64,000 bases of DNA from Paenibacillus donghaensis (GCF_002192415.1 NZ_CP021780.1:5208001-5272000); one strand, 5' to 3'. Positions 26,115 to 35,450 are shown, counted from the first letter of the stretch. Numbers and translations: made by a program. The notes: generated from the letters alone by a model not told the origin.

Positions 26115-27305
26115 TCATTCTCCTCGGTTGTTTACTATCGGAAGTTCTTCCGCAATTCTTTCTTCCACTTCAAACAGCACTTTCATATAAACTTTACCAT
26201 TCTCTTTCTTCTCATGCAAAATTTTTTGACTTTTAACCACACTATCTGTGCCGTATCGAGCCAAAATATCGTTCTGCGCCCGCAGGATCCCCTCTTGCCG
26301 TGCAGCTTCCGGCGACAGCGCCCCAGCTGTCTCAGTGACCTCCAGCTCCTTCTCGGTCATCATTCCGAGTGGCAGCTCCAGCGAACGCCAACGCAGCGGG
26401 TCCTGCTCGGTCAGGGTGCGTGACTCCACGAAACCCGCTTCGCCGTAGCCCCACAGCTGAATCGCCCAATTGCCGAGTACAAGATAGGTGCGGTCCTTGC
26501 GTTCACCTGTATACGTGCGCACCGAAGTCTTCAGCGGCACCTCGATATTGTATTCATGCCATACGAGGCCCTTCACCTCGCCTTTGGCAACTACATACTC
26601 CACGTTCTCCTCGTCGCCCAGCACGCCCGATATGAGCACGTCCCCTTTTTTGACACGTGAATTCCGGGCGGTGACCGGTCTGCCTTGCTCGGCATAGATC
26701 TCGGTCACCACCGCATCGGTCCTGCTGATCAGATGGCGCGGGCTTAGCAGAGGTTTCTTCTCCGGCTCCTCGGCCTCCACGACCTGAATGGTAATGCTCG
26801 TCCCGTTGCGCTGCAGTCCGATCCACGATGTGCCCGGCAGACGGGTAGACAGATCCCGGGTAAGCTTGTCCGGGTCATCCAGGCGCCAGATCCACTGATA
26901 AGGATACACCCCTTCCTGCCTCGCTGCGTTCAGAATATCCTCGGTAGCGATCCGTTCGTTGCCAACCACCTTAATATTCCACACCAGTGTGGACAGCAGA
27001 AACAGGATCACTCCGAATAGCAGCAGGCCGAGGGTAAACATTTTGCGCTTCCAGAGCCTGGCCCACACAAAAGGCAGACCGGCCCTTCCGGTGACATGCA
27101 TGCGGCAGCCTGTCTTCCTCAGCAGCGGCCGAAGCGCAGGGAATTCCTCCAGCAGCAGCTTCAGGGAGGCGCCGCCGCCCACAGGCTTCACATCCCAGAC
27201 CCTGATATCCGCTGCTGTAAGAGCATTAATGAATCCTTCCACCTGCTCACCCGTTACCCGCAGGGTAACGAACCCCCGCAGCGATGACAGAGGCGGCTCC
27301 TTCAT
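26115..27305 (-). CDS. yqfD: Sporulation protein YqfD
   Basis: 396 residues. The N-terminal cytosolic part (GFVTLRVTGEQVEGFINALTAADIRVWDV) precedes one membrane helix (about 88-110) and a large outer domain with WIGLQRNGTSITIQVVEAEEPEK. This is the YqfD/SpoIV-like architecture; B. subtilis yqfD is transcribed in the mother cell under SigE and needed for efficient sporulation. ATG overlaps the yqfC stop (ATGA) with GGGGAG just upstream. Confidence 0.93.
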   Translation of the reverse strand: MKEPPLSSLRGFVTLRVTGEQVEGFINALTAADIRVWDVKPVGGGASLKLLLEEFPALRPLLRKTGCRMHVTGRAGLPFVWARLWKRKMFTLGLLLFGVILFLLSTLVWNIKVVGNERIATEDILNAARQEGVYPYQWIWRLDDPDKLTRDLSTRLPGTSWIGLQRNGTSITIQVVEAEEPEKKPLLSPRHLISRTDAVVTEIYAEQGRPVTARNSRVKKGDVLISGVLGDEENVEYVVAKGEVKGLVWHEYNIEVPLKTSVRTYTGERKDRTYLVLGNWAIQLWGYGEAGFVESRTLTEQDPLRWRSLELPLGMMTEKELEVTETAGALSPEAARQEGILRAQNDILARYGTDSVVKSQKILHEKKENGKVYMKVLFEVEERIAEELPIVNNRGE

Positions 27306-27595
27306 AACTTCTCCCCGCTTTCTATGTATCTGATCTCTCCGATCCTGCCTGACACCGACAGCTCCTGTCCGACGATGTTGCGGATGCTTAGCTGTTCCCC
27401 CTTAATTTCAAGGAAGCCATTAGCAAGGCCAAGCCTAAGCAGCTCAGAGGAAAAATGCAATACCCCGCGATGATTCTCAATATATAGCTCCTTATTGCCG
27501 ATCAGGGTGATCCGGGGCAGATCCTGCAGCAGATCCTGCGGAAGATCCAGCACACCGTTTGTCCATCCCCGCAGCCTGCGGCCAATACGGGTCAT
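27302..27595 (-). CDS. yqfC: Sporulation protein YqfC
   Basis: 97 residues (LDLPQDLLQDLPRITLIGNKELYIENHRGVL), typical for YqfC, a SigE-dependent sporulation protein of the YabP/YqfC family. It is the first gene of the yqfC-yqfD-phoH-pgpH-ybeY-dgkA run. The floA/nfeD-type genes found between yqeY and yqfC in B. subtilis are absent here; a 1.1-kb gene-free stretch takes their place. Confidence 0.92.
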   Translation of the reverse strand: MTRIGRRLRGWTNGVLDLPQDLLQDLPRITLIGNKELYIENHRGVLHFSSELLRLGLANGFLEIKGEQLSIRNIVGQELSVSGRIGEIRYIESGEKL

Positions 27596-28465
27596 AAGTA
27601 GACGTTCCCCCTTCCTGCCTTCTATACACCCTATGCGGCGGCGGATAGAGACAGAACCACAGAAGCCGGGAATGGAGCAGACCCAGCAACTTGGTCACGA
27701 TCAGGCCGTGCTGCGGCTGCTCGCTGTGAGCGCAGTTCATTCGCCTTGAGCTGATTATAGCCAGCCCGGATTCAGAGCCGTTACACGGGGCGGGAGGGCT
27801 GCGCCGCAGCCGGAATTCGAACAAGTGAATGCTGCGGCTACTCCAGGGGCCTACTCACCGTCGGCTTCCTGGAGTAGCCCTATGAGGCGCAGGGCGTAGT
27901 TCGGCCAGGAGTTTCATCAGCTGATGGGACCGCGGCCGGGAGGCCTCACTAGGCGAACAGAAACACGGCCGCTAGCCTCAGGCTCCGGCCCCACTTCGCA
28001 GCTCAGTCTGCGCAGCTTCGATTTTCGTTTGCTGCCGCGCGTAATGATATTTTTTGCCTGCTATCTGAGGCTCAGGCACCACTGTGACAGAATCACTGCA
28101 ACTGTAGAAATCTAGCTGTCAGGGAATATCACACACTATTTTTTTGTGACTAGTTGGGCACGATAAGGCGGCTGGACGAAATAGTGAGTGTTGGCTCAGT
28201 AGGCTCTTGATGTGTTGGATGTATGTGTTGGATCAGCGAGTACGTTAGGTGCAATCGTGGTATGCCGAGTGGAGTGGATCAGAGGCGGGTGGGTGACGGG
28301 TATGCTGGATGCACTAAGTGCATGTTGGCTGATTAGGCTCCGTTGAACCTAGTGTGTGCATTTGAGGGACTGGATGAGGCTGGCATGTTGGTTGACTTGG
28401 CCGTGCTACGTGGGCTGGACGAGCGGTGGGGGCTCAGAAGGGGGTGTATGCCGATAATTTACAAG
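27596..28465. other. Gene-free stretch between yqfC and yqeY
   Basis: No frame here has a start signal, family motif or coding-like composition. A 12-bp perfect inverted repeat (27836-27847 with 27868-27879, GGCTACTCCAGG and complement) forms a hairpin without a T-run. From about 28150 to 28440 the plus strand becomes strikingly rich in G and T with repeated TGTTGGAT/GGCTGGA words, unlike the surroundings. The promoter of yqfC should lie near 27600-27700 but is not recognised. Confidence 0.6.
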
Positions 28466-28605
28466 GATAAGGGATATTTCCCTTATTTTCTATCAGATAT
28501 GGCTCGACACGAGGAAATTATGGGATATTTCCCTTATTTTCAGTTACATCTGGCTCAATACGCTAAATTTATGGGATATATCCTTTATTTCAGTCTATCC
28601 GGCGT
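28466..28605. repeat. 51-bp direct repeat with palindromic core, three copies
   Basis: ATAAGGGATATTTCCCTTAT-type palindromes start at about 28468, 28519 and 28570, an exact 51-bp period. The interval reads TTTTC..ATCTGGCTC.ATACG..AAATT. The third core is degraded. 51 is divisible by three and one plus-strand frame stays open, giving a GYFPYF repeat every 17 residues, but there is no ribosome site or credible start, so a DNA/RNA element is more likely than a protein. Confidence 0.75.
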
Positions 28606-28683
28606 ACGCATAAACTGAATAAGCCGCTGCAGGATTTAATTTAACGTTCCCCTCTGCTATTGTAGCACTCCATGATTATATAA

Positions 28684-28713
28684 AGAAAAACACCCCTTAT
28701 AAAAGGGGTGTTA
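28684..28713 (-). terminator. Terminator of rpsU-yqeY
   Basis: Stem AACACCCCTT/AAGGGGTGTT followed on the minus strand by TTTTTCTTTAT, starting a few nt after the yqeY stop codon. Confidence 0.88.
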
Positions 28714-28721
28714 GCGCTATA

Positions 28722-29165
28722 TTATTGCAGAAATTGCAGAACCGCTTGGTTCACGAGTTTACCGTCAGCGCGGCCTTTGACCTTAGGCATCAGCGCGCTC
28801 ATCACCTTGCCCATTTCGCTTTTTGAAGAAGCACCAATTTCCTGGATGGTCTGTTGTACAATCTCTTTAATTTCATCCTCGGAAAGCTGTTCGGGAAGAT
28901 ACTTCAGAATAATCTCGATTTCTGCCTTCGTACTCGCGGCAAGCTCGTCGCGACCCGCTGATTCAAATTCTTGGAGGGAATCTTTGCGCTGTTTGATTTC
29001 ACGACCAAGGATATCAAGCACTTCGCTGTCGTCTAATGTTCTCTTCAAATCTATTTCAAGATACTTTATTGTAGAACGAACCATTCGAATGGTGGAGAGT
29101 GTGAACTTGTCCTTACTCTTCATCGCTTGCTTCATATCTTCGTTCAATCGTTCGCTAAGATTCAT
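28722..29165 (-). CDS. yqeY: GatB/YqeY domain protein
   Basis: 147 residues, the full YqeY fold: N-terminal helical half (LNEDMKQAMKSKDKFTLSTIRMVRSTIKYLEID) and C-terminal GatB tail-like half (LPEQLSEDEIKEIVQQTI, GKVMSALMPKVKGRADGKLVNQAV). The family may bind tRNA; its precise role is unknown. It follows rpsU by 15 bp with AGGAGGA upstream, as in B. subtilis. Confidence 0.95.
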   Translation of the reverse strand: MNLSERLNEDMKQAMKSKDKFTLSTIRMVRSTIKYLEIDLKRTLDDSEVLDILGREIKQRKDSLQEFESAGRDELAASTKAEIEIILKYLPEQLSEDEIKEIVQQTIQEIGASSKSEMGKVMSALMPKVKGRADGKLVNQAVLQFLQ

Positions 29166-29180
29166 GCGTGGGTAATCCTC

Positions 29181-29354
29181 CTAAAACTTTCTCTTACGAG
29201 CAGCCTCAGACTTCAGCTTTTTCTTAACACTCGGCTTTTCATAATGCTTGCGTTTCTTCACCTCAGCCAAGACACCATCTTTTGCGATGGAACGTTTAAA
29301 GCGACGAAGTGCAGCATCAATAGTCTCGTTTTTGCGAACTTTCGTTTCAGACAC
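29181..29354 (-). CDS. rpsU: 30S ribosomal protein bS21
   Basis: 57 residues ([20 protein letters not shown] ... AARKRKF), standard length. The start is GTG at 29354, with GGAGGGG 5 nt upstream; the frame is open further upstream but without sequence similarity to S21. First gene of rpsU-yqeY behind a SigA-type promoter. Confidence 0.97.
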   Translation of the reverse strand: MSETKVRKNETIDAALRRFKRSIAKDGVLAEVKKRKHYEKPSVKKKLKSEAARKRKF

Positions 29355-29411
29355 AGTTTCCCCTCCCTCCGACCATACCGTCCAAGAGCATAACACGGTT
29401 TATCAAATTAC

Positions 29412-29441
29412 ATTATAGGTCAAACAGAAATAAAGTGTCAA
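29412..29441 (-). promoter_or_regulatory. SigA-type promoter of rpsU-yqeY
   Basis: Perfect TTGACA (29436-29441) and perfect TATAAT (29412-29417) on the minus strand with an 18-nt spacer, about 50 nt before the rpsU ribosome site. Confidence 0.8.
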
Positions 29442-29492
29442 CCTTCGTGTTATTCTTTTTCGGACAAGATATCTTATTATAACCGATTTCTC

Positions 29493-29852
29493 TTAAGCAT
29501 GCGAGGAGGAATTGCCGGTAAGTGCTCCTAACTTGCCTCCGCCAAGCAGATGATAATGCAGATGAGGTACGGCTTGTCCGCTGTCGGGACCACAGTTGTT
29601 GATCAGCCGGTACCCGGACTCGGCCACCCCTAGATCCTTCGCAATCTGCTTAGCAACGCTGTGAATCTCGGCAATCAACGGCAGATCCTCGGGCGCAACC
29701 TCATTCATGGAGGCGATATATTTCTTCGGAATAATCAGAACATGCACTGGCGCAGCAGGCTCAATGTCGTAAAAGGCGAGAATCCGCTCATTCTCAAAAA
29801 CTTTGCGGGACGGAATGGTCCCTTCGATAATTTTGCTGAATACAGTCTCCAT
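29493..29852 (-). CDS. HIT family protein (histidine triad)
   Basis: 119 residues. The histidine triad H97-L-H99-Y-H101 (VPHLHYHLLGG) is complete, preceded by the nucleotide-binding VLIIPKKYIASMNE. It belongs to the Hint branch, which hydrolyses AMP-amine bonds (nucleoside phosphoramidates). The C terminus GKLGALTGNSSSHA is slightly longer than usual. AGGAGG lies before ATG. The 150 bp upstream to the sbcC terminator show no gene. Confidence 0.93.
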   Translation of the reverse strand: METVFSKIIEGTIPSRKVFENERILAFYDIEPAAPVHVLIIPKKYIASMNEVAPEDLPLIAEIHSVAKQIAKDLGVAESGYRLINNCGPDSGQAVPHLHYHLLGGGKLGALTGNSSSHA

Positions 29853-30002
29853 ATAGCTGCCTCCTTATTCACATTCACGGGTTGTCCAGACAAGCGGACA
29901 GGTAGAACTCTGCATCTAATCATACAGGATAACGCAGAAGAACAAAAGCGAAGCGCAGCTGCTGCTGAGGTAACAGGATAATCACAGCCACAACCTAAAA
30001 AA

Positions 30003-30107
30003 AGACAAAAAAAAGAGAAACACCCTTGTCAGCTCATAAAGCTGATTCGGCGGCGGACGTATGATTAGGATCATTGCTCCTGGTCATACGTCCACCGAGG
30101 TGTTTCT
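30003..30107 (-). terminator. Large branched terminator of sbcDC
   Basis: Outer arms AGAAACACC (30016-30024) and GGTGTTTCT (30099-30107) enclose two inner hairpins: TCAGCT/AGCTGA (30029-30034 with 30040-30045) and a perfect 10-bp stem GGACGTATGA/TCATACGTCC (30055-30064 with 30084-30093). A long T-run (TTTTTTTTGTCTTTTTTT) follows on the minus strand. The layout is a three-way junction ending in an intrinsic terminator, 80 nt beyond the sbcC stop. Confidence 0.75.
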
Positions 30108-30185
30108 AAATGATGTCGGCTTAGCTGTATTATAACAGCGGGTTGGTGGTGTCTCTGTGATTGTTATCACATTTACCAGGGGACT

Positions 30186-33100
30186 TCACATTTTTTCCAA
30201 AATGATCCGCGAACCCCCGCCTCCCTGCTCGGCCGGAACCACCACCAGCTTGCGCGGCAGGCGCGCCCGAAGCTCAGGAACATGGCTGATAATACCCACC
30301 GACAGCTGATCGCTCTGCAGGCGCTCCAATGAAGTAATAACCGTATCCAGCAGTTCAGGGTCCAGAGTGCCGAAGCCTTCATCCAGGAAAAAGAACTGCA
30401 GCGGATACTGGCCCCTCAGCTGGATCTGTGCCGACAGCGCAAGCGCAAGCGACAGAGAGGTCAGGAACGTCTCCCCGCCCGAAAGCGTGGATACCGGCCT
30501 TCTCATCCCGCCATTCCCGTCATCGCGGATCACAAAGCCGCCCCCGGAGTCGACCTCCAGCGCATACCGCTGCTTACTCAGGAAACGCAGCCGCTGGGAA
30601 GCGGCCTGGCATACCTGCATCAGCTGCTCCTCTGCTATATATTCCACAAAAGCATTGCCGCGCAGCACCGATTGCAGCTTGGACAACCGGTCCTGCATGG
30701 AGGCATGGCCGCTGCGCTGTTCTTCAAGCTCCATCCAGCGCACATGGCGGCGGCGCAGGTCCTCCAGATCACGCTCGGCCCGCGCACGGGATTGCAGCGC
30801 TTCTTCATCTGCCTGCTTGCAGCTGCGCAGATTGTCCTGGCTCTCCTGCCATTCCTCCGCGCTCAACACTGCACCATCCAGCTTCTGCTCGATATGCCGC
30901 AGTTGCAGCGCTACTTCCGCTTCACTGTCGCGGTAGGTTCGCACGGCAGTCGCTGCGCGTTCCCGCTCCTCCGGCGCAAGCGCCGACTCCTCCACCTCGG
31001 ATGCGGAAGCAAACGGCGAAGCGGCCAGGCTCTGCTGCCACTGCTCCGCAGCAGCGGCAGCATGCTCGCCGGCGGATTCCGCCGCCTGCCGGGCAATCGC
31101 CGACTCCTTGCTGCCTTGCTGGGCACGTTCGGCAGCCGCACGGCGCAGGCTTATGCCACTCTCTACAGCAGCCAGCAGCTCCTTCAGCCGGCGCTCACAC
31201 TCCGCCAGCAAAGGCCCGGCCGCACGGCCTTGCGTCCATTCGTGATGGCGCTGCTCCTTCTCGCGCTTCAGTTCCTGCTTGCCCTCCAGCTGCGCAGTCC
31301 ACGCCGCCAGCTCCTTGTCCAGCGCGGCAATCGCCTCTTGCCCGGCCTGGACTGCAGCGCTTTTGTCTTCGAGAAAAGTGACGCTTTTGTCCAAGCGCGC
31401 CCGGATTTCCTCGGCCTGCTCATCCTTGGCCTGCAGCTCCCGGTAAGCCTGCTCCACCCGCGAAGGCGGCAGCTCAGGGAAATGCTGCTCCCAGCTCTGT
31501 CGCAGCAAGGCAAGCTGGCTGGCCAGCTCCGCTGCCTTGGCAGTTATACCATCAAGCCAAGCAGCTTCGGCTTCTGCGGCGGCAGCTTCCTTCAGATGCA
31601 GCTGCTGAAGGCTCTGCACCGACTGCTGCCAATGGGCTGCTTTACGCCGCAGCTCAGTTGAACGCTCTTTCGCTTGCTGATAAGCGGCTTCCAGAGCGGC
31701 AACGGCCGCCTCCGCTGCTTCAGGCAGCTGCGGAGCATTCTGTTCCTGCAGCTGCGGCTGCTCCAGAGCGGCGGCCGCAGGCGACTCCACAGCCGGCTCA
31801 GCGCCTGCGCCATATATCTGCTCCAGCCAGGACTGGTCCTGCTCACGCAAGCTGCGCAGCTGGTGCCGGCTGTCCAGTACGCGTCCGGCAAGAGCCCTCA
31901 CCTGCAGCAGCGTGCTGTGCAGATCCTGCTCTTCCCCGTCCTGTACTAGTACAGGTGACGGATGGTGTTCGCTGCCGCAGACCGGGCACGGCTGCCCTTC
32001 CTGCAGCTCACGCGAGAGGGCGAGCGAGAGCCTATGTACCTCCCGGCTCTGGAGCGCGGCTTCCAGCGAAGCGCCATGAAGCTCCAGGTCCCGGGCTGCT
32101 GCGGCGGCTGTATCTTCCGCCGCAGCAAGCTTCTCCCGGTGCTGCGCAGCCTCGCGCACCAGCTCCCCGCGCGCTTCCTGCTGCGCGGCATGCCGAGCCC
32201 CGGCGCCCTCGAGCCGGGCCTGCGCCGCCGCGAGCGCCTGCGCCCGCTCGCGGCTCTCTTTGTCCGCCGTGGCCCACTGGGCTTCGGCGGAGAGCAGGCC
32301 CTGCAGCCGCTGCATGGCTTCCTGCAGCGACTGCCGCTCCTGGGAGCGGACCCCCAGCGGCTGCAGGCTCAGCTGCAGCTCCTGCTGGAGCTTTTGGCCC
32401 TTGGCCAAAAGCGCACGCTCCCGTGCCAGGCCCTCCCGCAGCTCGCCGAGCCTGCGGGAAGCCTCATCGCGGCGCTCGGTGAGAGCCGCGAGGTCGCGGC
32501 GCAGGCCGCCGAGCTCGGCTTCCAGCTCGAGCGCGCGGCGCAGCGTGTCGGCCCCCTGCCGGAGGGCCGGCTCCTCTGCGGCCAGCGCGGCCTGGGCCGC
32601 CGCTTCGGCCGCAGCAGCCCGCGCCGCTTCCGCTTCGGCGGCGGCGGCGCGCACCTCCAGCCCCTCTGCACGGGTCTGGCGGCTCTTCCAGACCTCATCC
32701 GCGCTTCTCCAGGCATTCAGCGCAGGCAACCGCTGCCCGGCTTCATCCGCCTTGCTGAGCTTGCCTTCGAGGAGGGTAATCTCCTCCTCATGGCCCAGCA
32801 GAGCCTGCCGCTGCTGCTCACGGCGCAGCCGCTCCTCCTGCAGCTCACGGATACGCGACAGCCGCTCCGCCGCAGCAGAGACGGCTTCCAGCCGGCGGCG
32901 GCAGTCGGCAGCGTGAGCCGCAGCTTCCTTGACGCGCTCTGCGGCCGCCTCCACATCACTGCTCGCCGCGCTGCCCAGCCCCTGCTGCTCAGCCTCCAGC
33001 GCGCGCAGCGCCGCCTCGTTCTCCTTGACACGGCGGCTGAGCTTGATCGCCAGCTGATCGCCGTATTGCTCCAGGTGGAACAGCCGCTGCAGCATCTGGC

Positions 33101-33602
33101 GGCGGTCCACACCACGCAGCGACAGGAACTCGGCGAACTTGCCCTGAGGCAGCACTACTGCGCGGGTGAAATCATCCATTTTCAAGCCAATATGCTCCTC
33201 CACCTGGCGCGTAACATCCGCAAGCTTGTCCGCCAGGACACTGTCGCCCTCCGCAGTCACCTCAATGAAGCGGCTGATCGTATTGCTGACCGACTGCTCG
33301 CCCGTCCGCTTGAACTTGCGCTCAACCCGGTAGCGGCGGGTACCCTGCGCAGAGGTTAATTCGAAGGTGAAAGCCACGCTGAGCGAATCCTCGGAATGGT
33401 TCATGATTCCCTGCGTGCCGTTTACGGCCCGCTCCACCTTCCCGTACATCGCCAGGGTGATTGCATCCAGCAGACTGGATTTGCCGCTGCCCGTCGGTCC
33501 AAAAATCCCGAACAGACCCGTCTCGGTAAGACTCTGGAAATCGATCTCCTGCATTTCCCGGTAGCTTTGCAGTCCGGCTACTTTTAATAGAATTGGCTTC
33601 AC
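30186..33602 (-). CDS. sbcC: Exonuclease subunit SbcC
   Basis: 1138 residues from GTG at 33602. Walker A GPTGSGKS (35-42), zinc hook C539-P-V-C542, ABC signature LSGGE (about 1040) and Walker B FFFLDEGFG (D1074, E1075) are present. Two long Ala/Glu/Gln-rich coiled-coil arms flank the hook, encoded by unusually GC-rich DNA (about 32.1-32.7 kb). With SbcD it forms the Rad50/Mre11-type complex that opens DNA hairpins and trims blocked ends. Start follows the sbcD stop by one base (TGA-C-GTG) with GAGGGGGAG upstream. Confidence 0.96.
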   Translation of the reverse strand: MKPILLKVAGLQSYREMQEIDFQSLTETGLFGIFGPTGSGKSSLLDAITLAMYGKVERAVNGTQGIMNHSEDSLSVAFTFELTSAQGTRRYRVERKFKRTGEQSVSNTISRFIEVTAEGDSVLADKLADVTRQVEEHIGLKMDDFTRAVVLPQGKFAEFLSLRGVDRRQMLQRLFHLEQYGDQLAIKLSRRVKENEAALRALEAEQQGLGSAASSDVEAAAERVKEAAAHAADCRRRLEAVSAAAERLSRIRELQEERLRREQQRQALLGHEEEITLLEGKLSKADEAGQRLPALNAWRSADEVWKSRQTRAEGLEVRAAAAEAEAARAAAAEAAAQAALAAEEPALRQGADTLRRALELEAELGGLRRDLAALTERRDEASRRLGELREGLARERALLAKGQKLQQELQLSLQPLGVRSQERQSLQEAMQRLQGLLSAEAQWATADKESRERAQALAAAQARLEGAGARHAAQQEARGELVREAAQHREKLAAAEDTAAAAARDLELHGASLEAALQSREVHRLSLALSRELQEGQPCPVCGSEHHPSPVLVQDGEEQDLHSTLLQVRALAGRVLDSRHQLRSLREQDQSWLEQIYGAGAEPAVESPAAAALEQPQLQEQNAPQLPEAAEAAVAALEAAYQQAKERSTELRRKAAHWQQSVQSLQQLHLKEAAAAEAEAAWLDGITAKAAELASQLALLRQSWEQHFPELPPSRVEQAYRELQAKDEQAEEIRARLDKSVTFLEDKSAAVQAGQEAIAALDKELAAWTAQLEGKQELKREKEQRHHEWTQGRAAGPLLAECERRLKELLAAVESGISLRRAAAERAQQGSKESAIARQAAESAGEHAAAAAEQWQQSLAASPFASASEVEESALAPEERERAATAVRTYRDSEAEVALQLRHIEQKLDGAVLSAEEWQESQDNLRSCKQADEEALQSRARAERDLEDLRRRHVRWMELEEQRSGHASMQDRLSKLQSVLRGNAFVEYIAEEQLMQVCQAASQRLRFLSKQRYALEVDSGGGFVIRDDGNGGMRRPVSTLSGGETFLTSLSLALALSAQIQLRGQYPLQFFFLDEGFGTLDPELLDTVITSLERLQSDQLSVGIISHVPELRARLPRKLVVVPAEQGGGGSRIILEKM

Positions 33603-33603
33603 G

Positions 33604-34785
33604 TCAGTTCTCCCCCTCTTCCTCCGGCTCCCGCCGCTCTTCTTCCGCCAGCTCCAGGAACAACTGGATCAGGCCCTCATCCGGTTCGGCACCACCCGTC
33701 TGGCGCTGGTAGAATCTGCGGAACAGCTCCTGCACCGGCATCCGTGAACGGGAGAGCTGCTCCAGCTCCTGCTCCATCTGCGGATAGACCGGACGGATAT
33801 GGATAATGCCTTCGCGCGACTTGCGCAGGCGCTGGATTTCATTCATCGACATGGCTTCGCCCAATCGGATCTCCAGATCGATAAAAGCATCCGGGTCCCG
33901 CCCTTCATCCAGCCAGCGGTGCACCTCCTCCAGTCCGCCAAGCGCATTCCAGCGGACCAGCGGGCGGCCGCAGCGCAGGTAGATCTCTTCGAACGAAGGC
34001 TCACCGCCCGGACTCACTTCAATCATCGTCACCGACTTGGCCTGTCCCGCTTCAGAGAAACTGTAGGCCAGCGGCGAGCCGCTGTAGCGGATCATCCCTT
34101 CGCCTTTGACCCGCTGGGCGCGGTGAAGATGTCCCAGCGCGGTATATTGCGCGCCGCAGGACAACGCAGATGGATCAACGGTGTACGCGCCGCCCACCTG
34201 GATCGGCCGCTCCGAATCACTCTCCACGCCGCCCAGCACATAGATATGACTCATCGCCAGATTGACAGTCTGCGGCGTGAACTCCCGGCCAAGCTGCTTC
34301 ATCAGCTTGCCTACACGGGCGCTGTAGGCAAGCCGAAGCTCGCCTTCATCACCATCCCCGGCCAGCAGCTCGCCGAGCCGCGCTTCGGAGGGGTAGGGGA
34401 GTGCGGCGATTTTGGCCGTTTCGCCTGTATGCAGCGCTTGAACGGTCACCGGAACCGCAGTCGGCAGGCCAACCAGCGTAATGCCTTGTCTTGTGACCAG
34501 CGGGGAGACTGAGGCTACACGCTCGGGCTGGTCATGATTACCCGAGATAACGACCAGCGGCCGTCCGCCGGAAGTTAGTCTCGCCGCCGCCTCGTAGAAC
34601 AACTGCTCTGCCGCCGCCGGCGGATTCACAGAATCATAGACATCCCCGGCCATCAGGATCAGGTCCGCCTGCTGGCGGTCGGCAATGTCCACTAACTCGT
34701 CGATGAATTGCTCCTGTTCCTTCTGGCGGCTCCTTCCTTCCAGTGTGCGGCCCAAATGCCAGTCACCCGTATGCAATATCCGCAT
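33604..34785 (-). CDS. sbcD: Exonuclease subunit SbcD
   Basis: 393 residues from ATG at 34785 (MRILHTGDWHLGRTLEGRSR); a tandem ATG lies one codon upstream, and AAGAGG is placed best for the second. Calcineurin-type phosphoesterase motifs GDWHLG, MAGDVYD, SGNHD and GHLHRAQRV bind the two catalytic metals. It is the nuclease of SbcCD. The operon is sbcD-sbcC; upstream lies the gap with the hairpin repeat, where its promoter must be. Confidence 0.95.
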   Translation of the reverse strand: MRILHTGDWHLGRTLEGRSRQKEQEQFIDELVDIADRQQADLILMAGDVYDSVNPPAAAEQLFYEAAARLTSGGRPLVVISGNHDQPERVASVSPLVTRQGITLVGLPTAVPVTVQALHTGETAKIAALPYPSEARLGELLAGDGDEGELRLAYSARVGKLMKQLGREFTPQTVNLAMSHIYVLGGVESDSERPIQVGGAYTVDPSALSCGAQYTALGHLHRAQRVKGEGMIRYSGSPLAYSFSEAGQAKSVTMIEVSPGGEPSFEEIYLRCGRPLVRWNALGGLEEVHRWLDEGRDPDAFIDLEIRLGEAMSMNEIQRLRKSREGIIHIRPVYPQMEQELEQLSRSRMPVQELFRRFYQRQTGGAEPDEGLIQLFLELAEEERREPEEEGEN

Positions 34786-35044
34786 CATTACGCCTCTTTC
34801 CCCTCCCCTTACCGGGAGGCCCATATTTTCTTAAATTCGCTACCCATTAGCTGTTGAGTGCTGCTGCCCAGGTCTCAGCCGAGTGTGCGATAACGAGTCT
34901 TACTGTGCTGTGGTACGTTCTCCTATTGAATTTGCACATTTATTTGCTAGAGTAGTCACTACTAGTTGGAATGGAACTGCTAAAACCACGTTGTGATGTT
35001 AACAGCGAAGATTTAGCTCTCTGTGGTGTCATAAGTCCGAAAAT

Positions 35045-35450
35045 GGTTACTATTTAGGATACAGTATGCTGAGAACATCGAATACTACGCTACGTGATGG
35101 TTTCCTATTCCCAATTCACCAATTTAGTTGCAAAAACGCATCTAATTGGCGGATTTTTTCCGTTTTGTGGGAAATAAGTGCAAATAGGCATCTAATTTGG
35201 TCTTTTGAGCAGAAAAAGCCTGACCTACTCGAAATTAGTTGCACAATCACACTTATTCGTCTGTTGGCTAGCAATCCGGTTGAATTTAGTTGCACTTTCG
35301 CATCTATTTGCTCCGAACATTCCACACAACATTCTATCTACCCTTTTTTTAATTTTTGTGTTCATCTTATATAGTAACGACTCTCGCAACTATTCACTCC
35401 GAAGTCTCCAAGCTATATGCTAGCTCTACGCAGAGACCTAAGCAATAACG
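35045..35450. repeat. Modular hairpin repeat, copy C (complete, with inverted ends)
   Basis: Begins GGTTACTATTTAGG (35045-35058) and ends CCTAAGCAATAACG (35437-35450), nearly inverted ends. After a leader of about 60 nt ending GATGGTTTCC, four palindromic motifs lie at 35121-35148, 35171-35198, 35231-35258 and 35282-35310 (spacing 50, 60, 51), with linkers TCCGTTTTGTGGGAA and AGAAAAAGCCTGACCTACTC and tail CTCCGAACATTCC. It fills the gap between addA and sbcD. The rest of that gap (34830-35044) shows no gene. Confidence 0.82.

Noticed and set aside
28343..28618. 91-codon plus-strand frame with GYFPYF repeats
   Set aside because: TTG start without a ribosome site, in a repeat of palindromic DNA between two minus-strand genes; kept only as a repeat.
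32000..33360. Long GC-rich plus-strand frames antisense to sbcC
   Set aside because: High GC and Ala/Glu/Arg codon composition of the coiled-coil region create long open antisense frames; no start signals.
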